This document shows positions 34,401-46,157 of a DNA stretch of 64,000 nucleotides, piece by piece. The notes under the pieces are model-generated. The model ran no database searches, had not been told where the DNA came from, and worked only from the letters and a program-made list of their open reading frames with translations. The stretch covers positions 124,001-188,000 of the forward strand of contig JAJNNY010000014.1 of the NCBI GenBank assembly GCA_022453515.1, in the 5' to 3' direction. The stretch's first letter is position 1, and the number at the start of each line of letters is the position of its first letter. The stretch is from Astrocystis sublimbata (Eukaryota; Ascomycota; Sordariomycetes; Xylariales; Xylariaceae). The position numbers and the translations under genes were made by a program.

Positions 34401-37400
34401 ACTCATAGTTGCTCGGAGGTAATCGTTGAAACTTGGGGACTGTCGGTCGTTGCTTTGGTACAGCTGAAACACACGAACCAGGAGCTGTTGGGGAATTGTC
34501 CAGCCTTCTAATGGTATCGTGCGTCGTACTCCCGGTACCGCGATCCCCGAATTGTCAAATTCGCCAAGAGGAAGAAGTATAAACAAGGTGCTCCAGACTT
34601 GTTCAAGGACAGTTGCATCACAAGTGCTCTTCGTGTTTGGACCGAAAATTGCCGAGGATACTACCTCCCAAAATCCAGCTCTTGGTAAGCGAGCCTCTTC
34701 GAGAATTCGAATCAACGAGACCCAGCAGATGATCGAATATTCCTCCGTTTGGATCCCCTTCTCCCTGAAGGAAATTTCTTGTAAGCGTCCGTACATATCT
34801 CGGACTAGTTGAAGATCTGCTCGAAGTAGAATAACGGCAGTGGTCGCAGCCAGCCGTTTCAAAATTCCCTCCATCTGGAATGCTTCGGATAGTTTGTCAA
34901 GCTTCTGACACAGCCGCAGGCCTTGCATCGTGATCATTAACATTCGTGTTAGGACTTCAATCACGGACTGCTGAACATCTTTGAACTCAGCCAGCAGTTC
35001 TTTGACGCGTTGTTCAACGGCCTGCAGAACATGAACCAAGCGATTCGTGAATGTGTTTGCGGTACCCGGCTCGACCAAGGCCAAATGATCTTGTAAGTAA
35101 ACTAGAACAAACTCGGCAGCTCGTACCGGACTTGGAGTCCCTAACTTAGGGTCTACAGTCGGGGTATCCAGTCGATCCAACACCCAGTCAAAGATGATAC
35201 CGAGTTCTGAAGAGGTTCGTTCGTCCCAGGGCCCCCAGTGAAGAGTTTGTTCGTCCAGTACAAGTGTACATCGACCCCGTTGGATCTCAAGATTACCTAG
35301 GAAGTTGCTATCCACGGCCCTTTGTAATCGACCACTACCGGGTAATGTGCTTTCATGAAAATATACACCCTGGTCAAGAGGAAATACTTCAAAGTGTTGT
35401 GTATAACGTGTGCCATAGGGGCCAAGCCCGACCAGCTTCCCGGTTATCTGAGGCCTGTGATGATCCAGGACTAGAATGGGCGGGACAAAGTCGCGTGGTA
35501 GGGGGTCGTTGGCATGTGCGTATTGAGGGGCCAAAATATCCACAGACTGAGGCTGAACTTGCTTTCTCGGCCTCAATCTCTTTCTAGGTAATGATGCTTC
35601 TAAAGTCACGTTGTCTGTTGTAGAATCGAGAGCATGTGAAATATGTTGCCCAGTGTGCAATGGTGTTTGCTTACTGATTGACTGCTCGAGTCGTAAACTT
35701 CTAGGTGTGGGAAGTGACTTTCGTGACCGGCGGTATAGTGCATCCAATGCCCTTTTTCGCACATCAAAAGTGTAACGATTAGCGGCGTCACCCGCCATTT
35801 CAAGCTGGGCAGGCCGAGAGAACTGATCACGAGTGCTAGACCTGTTGATCACACCATTATCGGTACTTGGTTCTGGCTCTGACTGAGAGTCAACTCCAAC
35901 ATTTACAAACTTATCCATACTAGTTTGCTTGGTCATTCGGCGGGGCTGAGAAAACCGGCTTGAGGACGTCGTTCGACTTGTGCGACTTCTGCCCAGTCTT
36001 GGAATTTCAGTGGTAATGGACTGGGTCATCGATTTCAGTATGTCATTCTGGCGAGGTGGCGGGTGAGTCTGAGTCTGAGTCTGTTGACGAGCTAAGTTTC
36101 TAGGTTGGATCATGCCTTCATTCCAGCGTTGCAAAACGCCAACAGCATCAATGGTATCTTGTCGAGTACCCAGCATGATTGCTTTCCTGGATGGACTCGA
36201 ACGTCCCTGGTCGCGCCTCTTCTTAGCTGTTCGAGCAGCGATACGGATAAACGCCGGTGCGTCTGGTTCAGCAACATCCAAGATGCCGAGTTGGGGCGGC
36301 CGAGGCGGCCTTGAAACTTTCGTGATACTGTTAAGTTTGTCTGACACTCTTGCACCTTTAGAGACTCTTGCACGTCGCTTTGGAGGGTTGGAGCCTAGTT
36401 TGGTACTACCATTAAGTTCAGTGATACGCTGTTGGATTTTCCTCTGCCCAGGTTGGCCATTGAATATAGACTTTTGGCCTTTTCTTCGCTTCCTTGGAAC
36501 CCCACTAGAACCGGAGCTTGCTCTTTTTCCACGAGAGAACATGCTATCAATGTGGTCATCTTCCATGACAGATGCTGCATCCTCTTCGACGGTCGGAATA
36601 GCCATGTCAGAGAACGAGATATCTGGTAGATGGTGTTGCACGCTCGAGGTTGAGTCATCAGAGTCATCATCGTCGAGGAACAAGGTAGCGCTACTCCCAG
36701 GCCTGGGCGACACAAGCCGACGCTGCGCTACCCCCTTTCTAGCAGAGCGTTCGGGTGACATGTCAGGACTGGGATGCCGAGCGGTTGGCTTGGGCTTCTG
36801 TAAAGGCGGCCGCTGATCAAGTCGAAGCCACGATGCTGGCAAGACGCCACGTATTCGTTTTGCCCTTAGACGAACCTGGTCGTGTTCACTCTCGGAAGTA
36901 CCAGGCGAACTAGGAGCATCACTATCATCCCCACCGTCTCCGTTCCCCCTGGCAGATAGATCGATGACTTCCTCGTGGCGACGTATGGTTACCGGGCTTT
37001 GTACCCGCGAAGACATGTTACTACTCGGCTTTGGGGTCAAGGTAGTCACCGGATTACCCCCCAGTCTATTGACAATAGTCATAGGAGTACTCGCAAGAAC
37101 ACCGGGACTTGTCTGAGGAGGGGAAGCTGGAACATCAAACAGGTCGTCGACGTCGAACAAGACCGGAGTGGCCTTTGTAGCTTGAGCGGATTGGCCATCT
37201 TTAGGTCGCTTTGGTCTGGATGAAGCTCGAGGCGAGGATCGCCGTTTACGATGCCCCGCTCTGTTCAGTTTCCACTTGTCGATATCATTCGGGTCGGGAA
37301 ATTCTTCATCTTCCTGCGAGCTGTGTATGCATGGTTCAGGCCTAGGCAGCGGTAGCTCGGAGGTAGAGGCTGGATCGTCATTGTCTGGTGGCAAGAGGTC

Positions 37401-38165
37401 GTCTGGGCCCAGATAGGTATCAGCCCGTCCAGCTGTCTGAGACTCTCCGGATTCCTCCTGAGCAGGACCCTTGCTGGTAGCTTGACTATCATCTTGGAAA
37501 TCTTGCTCCTGGGAGTCTTCCTCGTCCCTTATTTTCTGCAGCTGCTCGGCTAGAAGCCGAACGGGCCGCAAGCCATGTGATTTCCATGTCTTGCTGTACT
37601 GTGCACTCTCTAGTAGATATGGGTGTTCTTGGATCGGCTTTCTCGGTCGTAGAGATCGTCCCAGGCGGGACTCCTCCTCTCTGGCGATTTCATCTTCTTG
37701 CGCGATAGACGATGGAAAGTCGAATACGGCAATATCTGGGGGCGAGGATGGTGCGGATTCTGTGGTCCCAATCGTCGGTGGACCGACGGGTAAAGGTATG
37801 GAAAAGTTGCTTTTGATCTCGTGTCCCAGCTCGAGGAGAGAAGACAGAGGAGGTGTCGATTCACGCCGAGCTTCGTTGCTGGGCGGTGCCGTTGTCGGAG
37901 GCTGTGGGGCCGGGTCGGGTTCGTCGGGTTGATGGGATTCTGGGTTGTGTTCGACTGCGGAAAGCTGCGATGACCGTAGCGACGACAACTGGGACGATAA
38001 CTGTGACGACAACGGTATATCCCAGACGGTCTGGCTCTCGCGGGCGACAGAGGCGGGCACTGGAACTGGAGGATCAGGGAGAGCATGAGATTGGGATTCC
38101 TGGCTTTCCCAGGTGCTTTCGTCGTCCGAATCTGGTACCTCGCCAAGCTCCTTCCATGTCGCCAT
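31455..38165 (-). CDS. mus7: Mus7/Mms22 family replication-fork repair protein
   Basis: Four exons (38165-33608, 33554-33382, 33334-33164, 33116-31455) encode about 2187 residues. The three introns are short (53, 47 and 47 nt; donors GTATGT, GTGAGC, GTGCGT) and each join keeps the frame. The N-terminus MATWKELGEVPDSDDE and the long disordered, Ser/Pro/Asp-rich first third are typical of fungal Mus7/Mms22. The helical C-terminal two thirds (from about residue 900: PRDFVPPILVLDHHRPQITG onward) carry the conserved domain. In yeasts Mms22 is a substrate adaptor of the Rtt101-Mms1 cullin ubiquitin ligase and is needed for recovery of stalled or damaged replication forks in the nucleus. Short Gln-Thr repeats occur in the N-terminal third and near the C-terminus, reflecting hexanucleotide DNA repeats. 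The start shares a divergent promoter with the small gene at 38854. Confidence 0.88.
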
Positions 38166-38853
38166 TGAGGTTGTAATGCATCGCCATGGGCAGGTATTCG
38201 GGTATCAGATAATCGACGTTGTCATGCTGGGCCCTGGCTCGCCTGGTTCGGTTGGGAGGTTGCACGCCTGGCCCGACGCGTGAATGTGCACTTTAGTTTT
38301 ACTTGGGCGCGTCGCAGCTTGCATGCAGTGGTGGGGTCGTTACCTTTGCATTTACCTCCCTTCGGCTTAGCCTACCCTGTATCTCCCATCTCCCGTAGCG
38401 CTACCTACCCGAGCTACAGGCTACCAGTCGAGCCAGTCGAGCCAGTGGCAGTAACCTAAGGCATTATGTAAGTACCTATCCGGATTCTGTAGTGGCTAAA
38501 GTGTTTCCTTCTTCGGTAAGTTCCAAGGTTTCGCGATTGAAAACACCAATCTGATAGGTACGCCTGCAACCACAGCTGCGGATGAGAAGAAGGAGGCCTC
38601 CAGGTTTGCATCTTATCGCATTTCGACCAGGAGCACCGTACAGGAGCAGACTTAATGCCGTTTCGTTGGTCCCGAATTATACACAACTCATATTTTGCCC
38701 TCCTCTACAAGCCCTGACATATCGACTAAATTGAGGGAGTCAATTGGCCTTTTAAGCTCAACTTCAATTTCAAATTCAAGCTCAGAACTTTGCTCAACCC
38801 AACCCTCAACCCTCCTCCCTCACCTATCTCCCTAACCCAACCTGAGAAACATC
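38166..38853. promoter_or_regulatory. divergent promoter region mus7 / small TM protein
   Basis: The two genes start 688 bp apart on opposite strands. A pyrimidine-rich leader (CAACCCAACCCTCAACCCTCC) precedes the plus-strand ATG. Near 38401-38465 there is a cluster of short direct words (GAGCCAGTCGAGCCAGTG). No defined operator is recognisable. Confidence 0.4.
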
Positions 38854-39084
38854 ATGAGCTTCGGCCGCACCTATCTTCCAGCTGGAATTGCCATCTTGTT
38901 TGGCATTGTGAACGGTAGCATGGTCCTCTTCTTGCCAACTACATCGGGCGCTGACCTGACATTGACAGGCTACTATGCATTCCAGCCACTGCTGAAAGAG
39001 CAACAGGAGAAGCGTGATCTAGTGGTGCAGCCGAAAAGCGAGCAACAGACTGGTGCTGCACCTAACGATAGCGGTCCAAAGTGA
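38854..39084 (+). CDS. Small single-TM protein, probably mitochondrial
   Basis: Read without splicing this is 76 residues. With a 54-nt intron removed (38915-38968; donor GTAGCA, GCTGACC branch, GACAG acceptor) it is 58 residues, beginning MSFGRTYLPAGIAILFGIVNGYYAFQPLLKEQ. The spliced form joins a hydrophobic helix directly to the YYAFQPL.KE segment and looks like a compact one-helix protein with a charged C-terminal tail (KRDLVVQPKSEQQTG). This layout, with a short N-terminus, one membrane helix and a tail of about 35 residues, resembles small mitochondrial inner-membrane proteins of fungi. I do not recognise the family with certainty. Because the intron is a multiple of three and has no stop, both forms are translatable. 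The splice form is favoured by the branch point and acceptor. Confidence 0.6.
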   Translation: MSFGRTYLPAGIAILFGIVNGSMVLFLPTTSGADLTLTGYYAFQPLLKEQQEKRDLVVQPKSEQQTGAAPNDSGPK

Positions 39085-40367
39085 GCAGACTGTGACCAGA
39101 CATATTTTCGTTGAAGCTATCGACTTATACGCTGCTTTGAGCACTGCGACTATCAAGCAATAAATTTCTGCGCGCCCTTGGAAACCATGGCATATGCTTG
39201 TCAAATTCCAGCCCCGTGCACTTATCTCAGCTTCTGAGCTCCAGTACGAGTATCACCACATGCTGAGCATTCATCGACATTATCTACCACCTCTTGTTCA
39301 ACACCGGGCGGCACAAGTGACCGGAACATATGCACAAATCTAAGATCCGAACATTTTCACGAAAACGCTAGGATAGGCGTATACCACCTCGCCCACCAAT
39401 GGCTTTTGTGTCAGCCTATAGGATTGTGAGGGGCGTGCTGTAATAGACAGACGTTCTCGCCAATCAATCAACTGCTCTCCAACCTATTTAGGTACTGACT
39501 GATACGCATCCCAAATGTCAAAATTGCGTGGGTGAATATGTGACAAAATGATACGTTGACTCGACAAGGTTATCTTGTTGAACTTGTATTGTACAGAGAT
39601 ACCTACATTGGTTGTCTTGTCCTCATAAGTGGCTGTCTGCCCATGTTACATTATGACGAACTACAATGAGCCGGCAGGGGTTCTAATTACTGGGTAGGTA
39701 AATAGCTGAACAAATATGACCTTGCAACAAGCAACTACTTTTCACATGTGCCTCAAGATCAGGGGTCAATTTTTGAAGCTTCTCAGAATTTGAATATTTT
39801 GTTTTCATTTTCAACTACTTAGGTAGCTCTCTAGTAATATGAGGACCTATTTCGCCATCCTGTTTAAGGATGTACGCAGTGGGCCTTACTGTAGTTGAGT
39901 GCTGAGGGGAGAGGGGGACGAGGAGCAGTGACGTCCAGGTCAGTCTTGACCTTGGTCCGAACTTTCACCGACCACAAGCCGATGCCAGCTCTGGGAAGCT
40001 ATGGGCCCATGCAGCCAATCAGCGGCCGCCAATTTACAAGGTGGGACCATCATACGACGTGAGAAGAGCGAAAAACAACTGGGTCCGGCCGTCCTGATGG
40101 AGGATGGGGCCAAGCTATGGGCCTCGCTCTGCCGCCGCTTCTGCTATCAGCGAAAAAAGACTCTCCCTCTCAATTGACCCGACCGAGCGAACGTCGCTAG
40201 CAGGTATCGACTACTCGTACCTATCCACCACGTCTATCCACCACGACTCCTCTCACCTCACCACCAACCTCCACGCCGACCTATACTGTACACCACCACC
40301 AACCGCCTCCCGGCCGCTGCAATTGCACCCCTCTCCACTCCGACGACCACAGTCATATCCGCCCACC
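39085..40367. other. intergenic region upstream of cox5
   Basis: No supportable gene. The last 250 bp before the cox5 ATG are rich in CCACC/ACCTC words, as in a strongly expressed fungal promoter and leader. An in-frame upstream ATG at 40104 would add about 88 residues before the normal presequence and is not favoured. Confidence 0.5.
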
Positions 40368-41231
40368 ATGATGCGCACATCCGCCTCCTCTCTGCTGCGC
40401 GCCGGCGCCCGCGCTACCACCATGCGCACCTCGACCGCCGTCGTCTCCCGAGCCGCCACCACCCACGCCATCTCTAACCCGACTCTCGCCAACATTGAGA
40501 AGCGGTGGGAGGGCATGCCCCCGACGGAGCAGGCCGAGATCTGGATGTCCCTGCGCGACCGCATGAAGGAGAACTGGGCCGAGCTGACCCTGCAGGAGAA
40601 GAAGGCCGGTACGTGATTGAGCATTTACGATTCTCGGGACGCTGGTGCATAGGGACACGGGCATGCGTCTTGCGGGCTTGGATGAACTCCATCGAGGTTG
40701 CTGTGTCCGGCAAAAGCCATCATCACCATCATGACAATAGATGTCCTCTTGGCTCTGGCATTGGCGTCGTGTCCCTTAGTCCGAGTGGACCCGCAGTTGT
40801 AGCTCAGTCACAGGATGAAGCAATCAACAACCTGGATGAGGCATTGGCTGACCGTCATCATCTATAGCCTACTGGATCGCCTTCGGTGCCCACGGTCCTC
40901 GCGCCCAGCCCCCCGCCGACGAGGGCCGCAAGGTCGCCATGTACACTGCCCTCGGCGTTCTCGCCAGTCTTACCATCTTCACCACACTGCGCCTCTTCGC
41001 CGGCCCTGCCCCTCACACCATGAACAGGGAATACGAGGAGGAGACGAACGAATTGCTCATTGTAAGTCATCATATTGTCAGGCTGTACCCAACTTTCAGG
41101 CACCCCCAATCCCACGCTATCACTATACTAATGCGTTCGTGAAACAGAAACAACGCGCCGAGCCTCTCACCGGTATCTCATCCGAGGGTTACTCAGGCAA
41201 GGGCCAGGTGCAATCGCCTCCCAAGCACTAG
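40368..41231 (+). CDS. cox5: Cytochrome c oxidase subunit V (COX IV family), mitochondrial
   Basis: Exons 40368-40608, 40868-41061 and 41148-41231 encode 172 residues, the usual size for fungal Cox5. Intron 1 (259 nt, donor GTACGT) is the longest reliable intron in the window and intron 2 is 86 nt with a GTAAGT donor. Residues 1-35 form a basic Arg/Ala/Ser presequence. The mature part has the family hallmarks: NIEKRWEGMPPTEQAEIW, the LQEKKAAYWIAFGAHGPRA block spanning intron 1, and one transmembrane helix (about 105-122, MYTALGVLASLTIFTTLRLF) followed by the intermembrane-space tail with KQRAEPLTGISSEGY. It is a nuclear-encoded structural subunit of respiratory complex IV in the inner membrane. 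Two ATGs are adjacent (40368 and 40371); either would serve. Confidence 0.93.
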
Positions 41232-41991
41232 AGTTCGATCTAGCCATACCGCCATAATCGTGTCTTATATCCTCATCCTCGCGATTATGACATAACCTAC
41301 CTACCTACCTATCTCATACCCCCTCCAACTTTTCCTCTGTCCGTTAGATATAAAGAAGCAAAAAAGATGCCATTCTCAAAAAAACCAAAACCGAACAGAA
41401 ACCTCGAACTGAATCGAAAACTTTGATGAATCAATCGTGTTGCGTCTGTGTTCCTTGTACAACAATCCGAGAGAAAACAAAAGCCAAACACCGCTGAATC
41501 TTAGACTTGGGCGCCGGGGCTGTTAGGGACATCGAGAAGCCATCATTCCTCCTTCGGGAATTCCTCCCCTCAATCATCTAATTTCAAATTCTCGATCTGC
41601 TCCGAAAGCTCACATGGGACATTTATTTGGGATGGAAGGGAGGAAAGCACATCAGAAAAACGACCGAGAAGAGTTGGAACCAAAGACGGGTAAGGTAAGG
41701 GAGGTTATCAGGACCTTGGGCTTCGTCGGGAGCGAAAGGGGATGATTTTGTAAATATGTACATGAGGATAATTCATCACACTGTTCTTTCAGCGTCGTCA
41801 ATCCGCCCCCTGCTCACGAGTAAGTCGAAAATTACGTAAGTTGGAGATAGTCAGGGATCTGTACCAGTCGATATACCGATTCGCTGATCATATTGTGCTG
41901 CCTCTGGCCTCCAACTTCAAACTTACCACTCTCACATTGTACATACGCCTAGCCCAAACTGCGACAGCCTACTTGCACGCATGATTCACGA

Positions 41992-42015
41992 TATGGTATG
42001 GTATGGTATGGTATG
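41992..42015. repeat. (GGTAT)n pentanucleotide repeat
   Basis: Nearly five tandem copies of the 5-bp unit TATGG/GTATG lie in the convergent spacer between cox5 and clpX. Confidence 0.85.
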
Positions 42016-42548
42016 TTCCGGTAATTACACCCAGGTATGTATGTCCACGCTTATGTCGCTGGGGATTTACTACAATAAGCTACCTAGTTGCTATACACAT
42101 ATATGAAAAAAAAAACCACGAGCGTATGCTACCTGATGCGCCTAGAGAATAAACAAACAACCTTCGGCTTCGATAACCATGATGATGGAAAATGACTAGA
42201 AACAAAACTCCCATAAAGACAACGCCACTCAATGACCCGCCGCGCAATGAATGCATCCCATCTCGTCCGATTAAAGAAAGCACCAACCGGCAGCACCATA
42301 AGGCATGCCGTGTATGAGCAGAATACACCACCAAGTTTCCGGTCTGCCCGGTATCAACTCCCAATGGATCACGAAGGAAAAAGTCCAATAATGGATCACA
42401 AGAACAGTGACCGTCATAAAGACCGCCATTAAGACCGGCACAAAGCCCCCACACTTCAAAAAGTCCTCCTAGGTTGCATCACCATGCTCGTCACCTGTGT
42501 TATCACCGCTTTGAGGCACCACCGACTGTTCGTATCCCACGGCATTCC

Positions 42549-42640
42549 CATCTGCATCTGTATCCGCATTTGCATCTGCATTTGCATTTGCAGCTGCATT
42601 TGCATTTGCAGCTGTATCTGTATCTGCAGCTGTATCTGCA
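42549..42640. repeat. Degenerate hexanucleotide array (TGCATT/TGCATC/TGTATC/TGCAGC)
   Basis: About 92 bp of 6-bp units, 80-170 bp downstream of the clpX stop. Because the unit length is a multiple of three, several reading frames are open across it. On the minus strand it would encode alternating Ala/Asn/Asp/Thr. Confidence 0.85.
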
Positions 42641-42723
42641 CCACAGATACAGATCCAAAGGGCCAAAACGGAACAAGCCGCCGCAGGAAACAGGGACAAT
42701 CCGTCCCAAAACCAAGAAGCCCT

Positions 42724-44526
42724 CTAAGCGCCGCTCTGCCCCACCTCGCGGAACTCTTCGAGTCCTATGACCCTGTGCTCGTCATTCCTTGTTTGCGGCG
42801 TCACGGGCCAGCCGTCCTCGTCCTGGATGCGTCTCTGGACCTCGAAGCGGCCTTCCTTGCCCCAATATCCAGCCTTCTCTTCGCCCTTAACCGTCTTTTC
42901 TGTGATTAACACATACGGTACGGGGGCGTCGAACATAGGCTCGGCGAGCACGCGCTCCATCTCCATCTTCAAGCCACGGGCGCCGGTGCGCGCTTTCTCG
43001 GCGCGCTCAGCGATCGCCTCGAGGGCCTTCCGTGTGAAGAATAATTTCGAGGGGTATGTTTCGAATAGGGCTGTGTATTGCGCCACGAGCGAGTTGCGCG
43101 GCTCGGTGAGAATTCGAATAAGATCCTCGCGAGACAGCGGCGAGAGCGCGACGATGTTATGCACTCGCCCGATCAGTTCAGGGATGAACCCGAAGCCTTG
43201 CAGATCTTCGGGTGTTGTGAGGTCGAGGGCCGTCATTTTGGAGACGTCGTCGGGAGTGTTCGGCGAGCGATGGGGTAGATGAGCGAAGAGCTTCGGTGGG
43301 AGGTCGGCGGCAGCGGCATTGTTGTCGCTCGATCGGTTGCGGAGCTCGGAGCCGAAGCCCATGGCGGGCTTGGAAACACGGTTTAGAATTACTTTGTCTA
43401 GGCCGACGAAGGCGCCGCACATGACGAAGAGGATGTTGCTTGTGTCGACGGTGCATTGCTCGGCCTTGCCGGATGACGGGGGCGCAGCTTGAGGTCCTGA
43501 GGTGGAGGAGGATGATCCGGGTCCGGTGTAGTTCGTTGTTATGGGACTCGCTGACCTTGATGACCGGTTGTCCTTGACGTTGACGGTGACTTTCGTACCC
43601 TCGACGAGTTTCAGTAGAGCTTGCTGTACACCTTCACCCCCGACGTCTCTCCCATTCATAGTCTCCCGTTTGGCGATCTTGTCGAACTCGTCCAGCACAA
43701 TGATTCCATGTTCGGCCGCTTTGATATCGTAGTTCGATTCAATTAGAAGTCGCTCGATACAGGTCTCGACGTCTTGTCCTATGTAACCGGCTTGGGTAAA
43801 CGAGTTGCAGTCGCTTATTGTGAAGGGTACGTTGATCTTTTTACTCAGTGTTTCAAGAATATATGTTTTGCCAACACCCGTGGGCCCTATTAACAGAATA
43901 TTACTCTTGTCGATCTTGACAGGTGTTTCATGGCTTGGGTCTTCGGGTATGTAAAACTCGGTGTTCTTCTGCTCAGGTGGCTCCCATGGTCGGTGCAGGT
44001 GTTGTGTAGACTCGTGATGGCCAGGATAGTCATCTGGTAAGAAGTTGTCAGTGATACTGCATGCAACGCATGCCTAAGATTAGGGATACCAACCATCCAA
44101 TGGGTGGGTCTCTCTTTCATGAAAATTCCTCTCTCGTGCAATGGCCTGGCGCATCATCTTCTCTTCCAGTTTGTGATCTTGCTCCTCCTGGTGTTGTCGC
44201 CTGCGTAGGTTCTGGTAATGATTAAAAATGACCGAAGATATCGTCTTCTTCGCCCTGTCCTGGCCAACTACGTATTCATCCACTCGCTTCTTCAGGTCTC
44301 TCGGGTAGAACTGAGGTACGCCAACGGATGACTTGGAGGTGAACATAGGCCCGCGCCCCTGTTCGTTCGGATCATAGCTCGTGGTAAAGCCGGAGTCGAA
44401 GTTGGTGCTTCGTGGTGGCAATGTCGATCGCCGGATGACGGTGGTTGACAGCGCCCTCTTCCGACTTCTCAGCGCGGATGTGGCAAGAGAAGGGGCCCGA
44501 GGCCGCCGCACGAGGCTACTGATCAT
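42724..44526 (-). CDS. Mitochondrial ClpX-type AAA+ unfoldase (Mcx1-like)
   Basis: Exons 44526-44094 and 44033-42724 give 580 residues. The 60-nt intron ends in CTGAC branch and ACCAG acceptor; its donor GTTGGT is non-standard. The joined frame reads HPLD-DYPGHHES. The N-terminus (MISSLVRRPRAPSLATSALR) is a mitochondrial presequence. The AAA+ core has Walker A GPTGVGKT, Walker B IIVLDEFDKIA, the RDVGGEGVQQALLKLVEGT block that is diagnostic of ClpX, and a C-terminal small domain (LTEPRNSLVAQY, ARTGARGLKMEMERVL with sensor 2). There is no Cys4 zinc-binding domain in front, as in yeast Mcx1 and unlike bacterial ClpX. A Ser/Pro/Thr-rich insert separates Walker B from the later ATPase motifs. In the family it unfolds matrix proteins, sometimes for ClpP, and in yeast activates heme synthesis enzyme ALAS. 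The gene diverges from the branching-enzyme gene. Confidence 0.87.
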
Positions 44527-46157
44527 CTCGGTAGTTTGAGGCGGCGACCGCCACAGTCCGTCTTGACTAGATCGTTCCCAATTTTGATACCATGAGCAGG
44601 CGTCAGGTGGTGTGTAGGTACGATTACAAAGCGCTTCGAATCGGATGTCGGAGACGCGGGATGGGAGAGTGAGAGGTGAGTATGTTTCAAGGACTTTTGT
44701 AAGTTATCTATTTCCTAAGGTTATGAAAGACGTCGCAGCATCGTTTCGAAGTTGATGAAAGGCCCGCTGGATGTAAGCGGATTGCAGTCTTTGAGCGGAT
44801 TATCGGGCGTTGTAGATGTTCAGGTGTCGGCTGTGATTGAGCAAGTTTACCTAAGACGAACTGAGGTCCTGCATCGGCCTTGCCCTTCACGCTGCCGGGA
44901 GAGAGCCGCCCGGCCAGGTAGGTACATGATGGTACCTACCTACATCCTAGGGAGGAGCTCCAGTGGATTGCGGGGTCTAGAATGCGGGGAGTTTGGCCAC
45001 TGTATGCCCGCGCTATCGCCGACCGTAGTACCCATATTCAGCACCTACTTCTTAGGTATCATTGCAACATGTCACGAAGGCCTTCAACTTTCCCATTGTT
45101 ACAAAAGCAACTTGAAGCTGTCCAATACCAAGCGAGCCAAGTACTGTAGAATTCCATGCAACCAATGTTCAAAGCATCACACCCAGCTGCACCATATCAA
45201 TACCACCCAAGGGAATCATGGATTTGGCTGTCCGTCCACCCCAGCATCAAAAGATTGAGCTGCAGGTGGCCCCTGCTCAAGCTCTCTGATAGGTTGCATA
45301 CCCAGCCCTGCAAGTGCATACTCCTTACCCGTAATCTGCCCGAAGCCCGTTTCCTTAGGTTCTTGTGATGGATGGACGCGTCCACATACAAGCTCGAAGG
45401 ACCGATCAACGTCCATCAGTCTTGCCTCGATCGTCAAGTATGTACTTACCATGCTCGCTAAAGCAGGTATACCGTGATACATGAGGGGCCCGATCGAGAG
45501 TATCGGATGCACTCCGTTGTCCACTGAACTTGAAGCTATCAGATTAAGTAAGTACCTAGTAGGTAGGTCTGGGGTCTCCATACCCACTACCCGTGGGCAC
45601 TGAGCACAGGGATCCTGCGCGTACGGAGCGAGGAATACGCATCTCAGTGATGCAACGAACTCCCTCCAGCTGTACCTACCCAGTACGCTAAGACAATAGT
45701 CGCCCCACTACGTCATCTAGCATCTCGCTCCATAGCTCCTCCCCGAGCTCCCCTCACATCCCCAAATTCAGAGACGACGATCAGAAGGAGCAACAGGCAA
45801 TTAGCTCATTTGCGCACAGTACTTGTGGATATAATACCAGTTCATGTGCGTGTGAAGACTAACAGCAACACCTCAGTCGCTTCGTTTGCTCCGTTCGTAA
45901 GCCTGCCCCAATCACACCAACTCGACCCATGAAGAAATCCTGCTTAATCTCTTAGAAGGCTCCGCTACGGGGTTGATTAAGTAGGTACCTATATACATAG
46001 ATCGAGCTCCAAGCTCAGTTGGCGAGCCTACCTACCTAGGGAGCTCCATTCTTCTCTATTGATCTGTCTTGTCTGGATTTCTCATTTCTTGTCTTGTTCA
46101 CCTCTCTCCCACGTTGAACCGCATACGATCCCATACGAGAGTGACATTGTCGTCGAT
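44527..46157. promoter_or_regulatory. divergent promoter region clpX / branching enzyme
   Basis: A 1.6 kb spacer between two divergent genes. A perfect 10-bp inverted repeat with a 6-bp loop is at 44916-44941 and more TACC words occur at 46027-46037. The minus-strand frame at 45216-45581 (from an ATG) has no recognisable domain and contains a GTAAGT donor-like site; it is not strong enough to call. Confidence 0.4.
44916..44941. repeat. Perfect inverted repeat AGGTAGGTAC / GTACCTACCT
   Basis: Two 10-bp arms (44916-44925 and 44932-44941) flank the loop ATGATG in the clpX/branching enzyme promoter. It belongs to the dispersed GGTA/TACC palindromes but is the cleanest stem-loop of them. Confidence 0.8.

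Larger units (their letters stand above)
41232..42723. other. convergent 3' region of cox5 and clpX with simple repeats
   Basis: Both flanking genes end here. The region contains a (TACC)n word at 41298-41312, a pentanucleotide array at 41992-42015, a poly-A tract near 42105 and a hexanucleotide array at 42549-42640. I see no real gene. The Ala/Asn-rich minus-strand frame at 42469-42699 has no ATG and is produced by the repeat. Confidence 0.6.

Noticed and set aside
42469..42699. Minus-strand frame resembling a signal peptide plus Ala/Asn/Asp repeats
   Set aside because: It has no ATG, lies in the clpX 3' region, and its openness is explained by the hexanucleotide array.
45216..45581. 121-codon minus-strand frame in the clpX/branching-enzyme spacer
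   Set aside because: It contains a GTAAGT donor-like site and no recognisable domain, and no partner exon was found. Kept as unproven.
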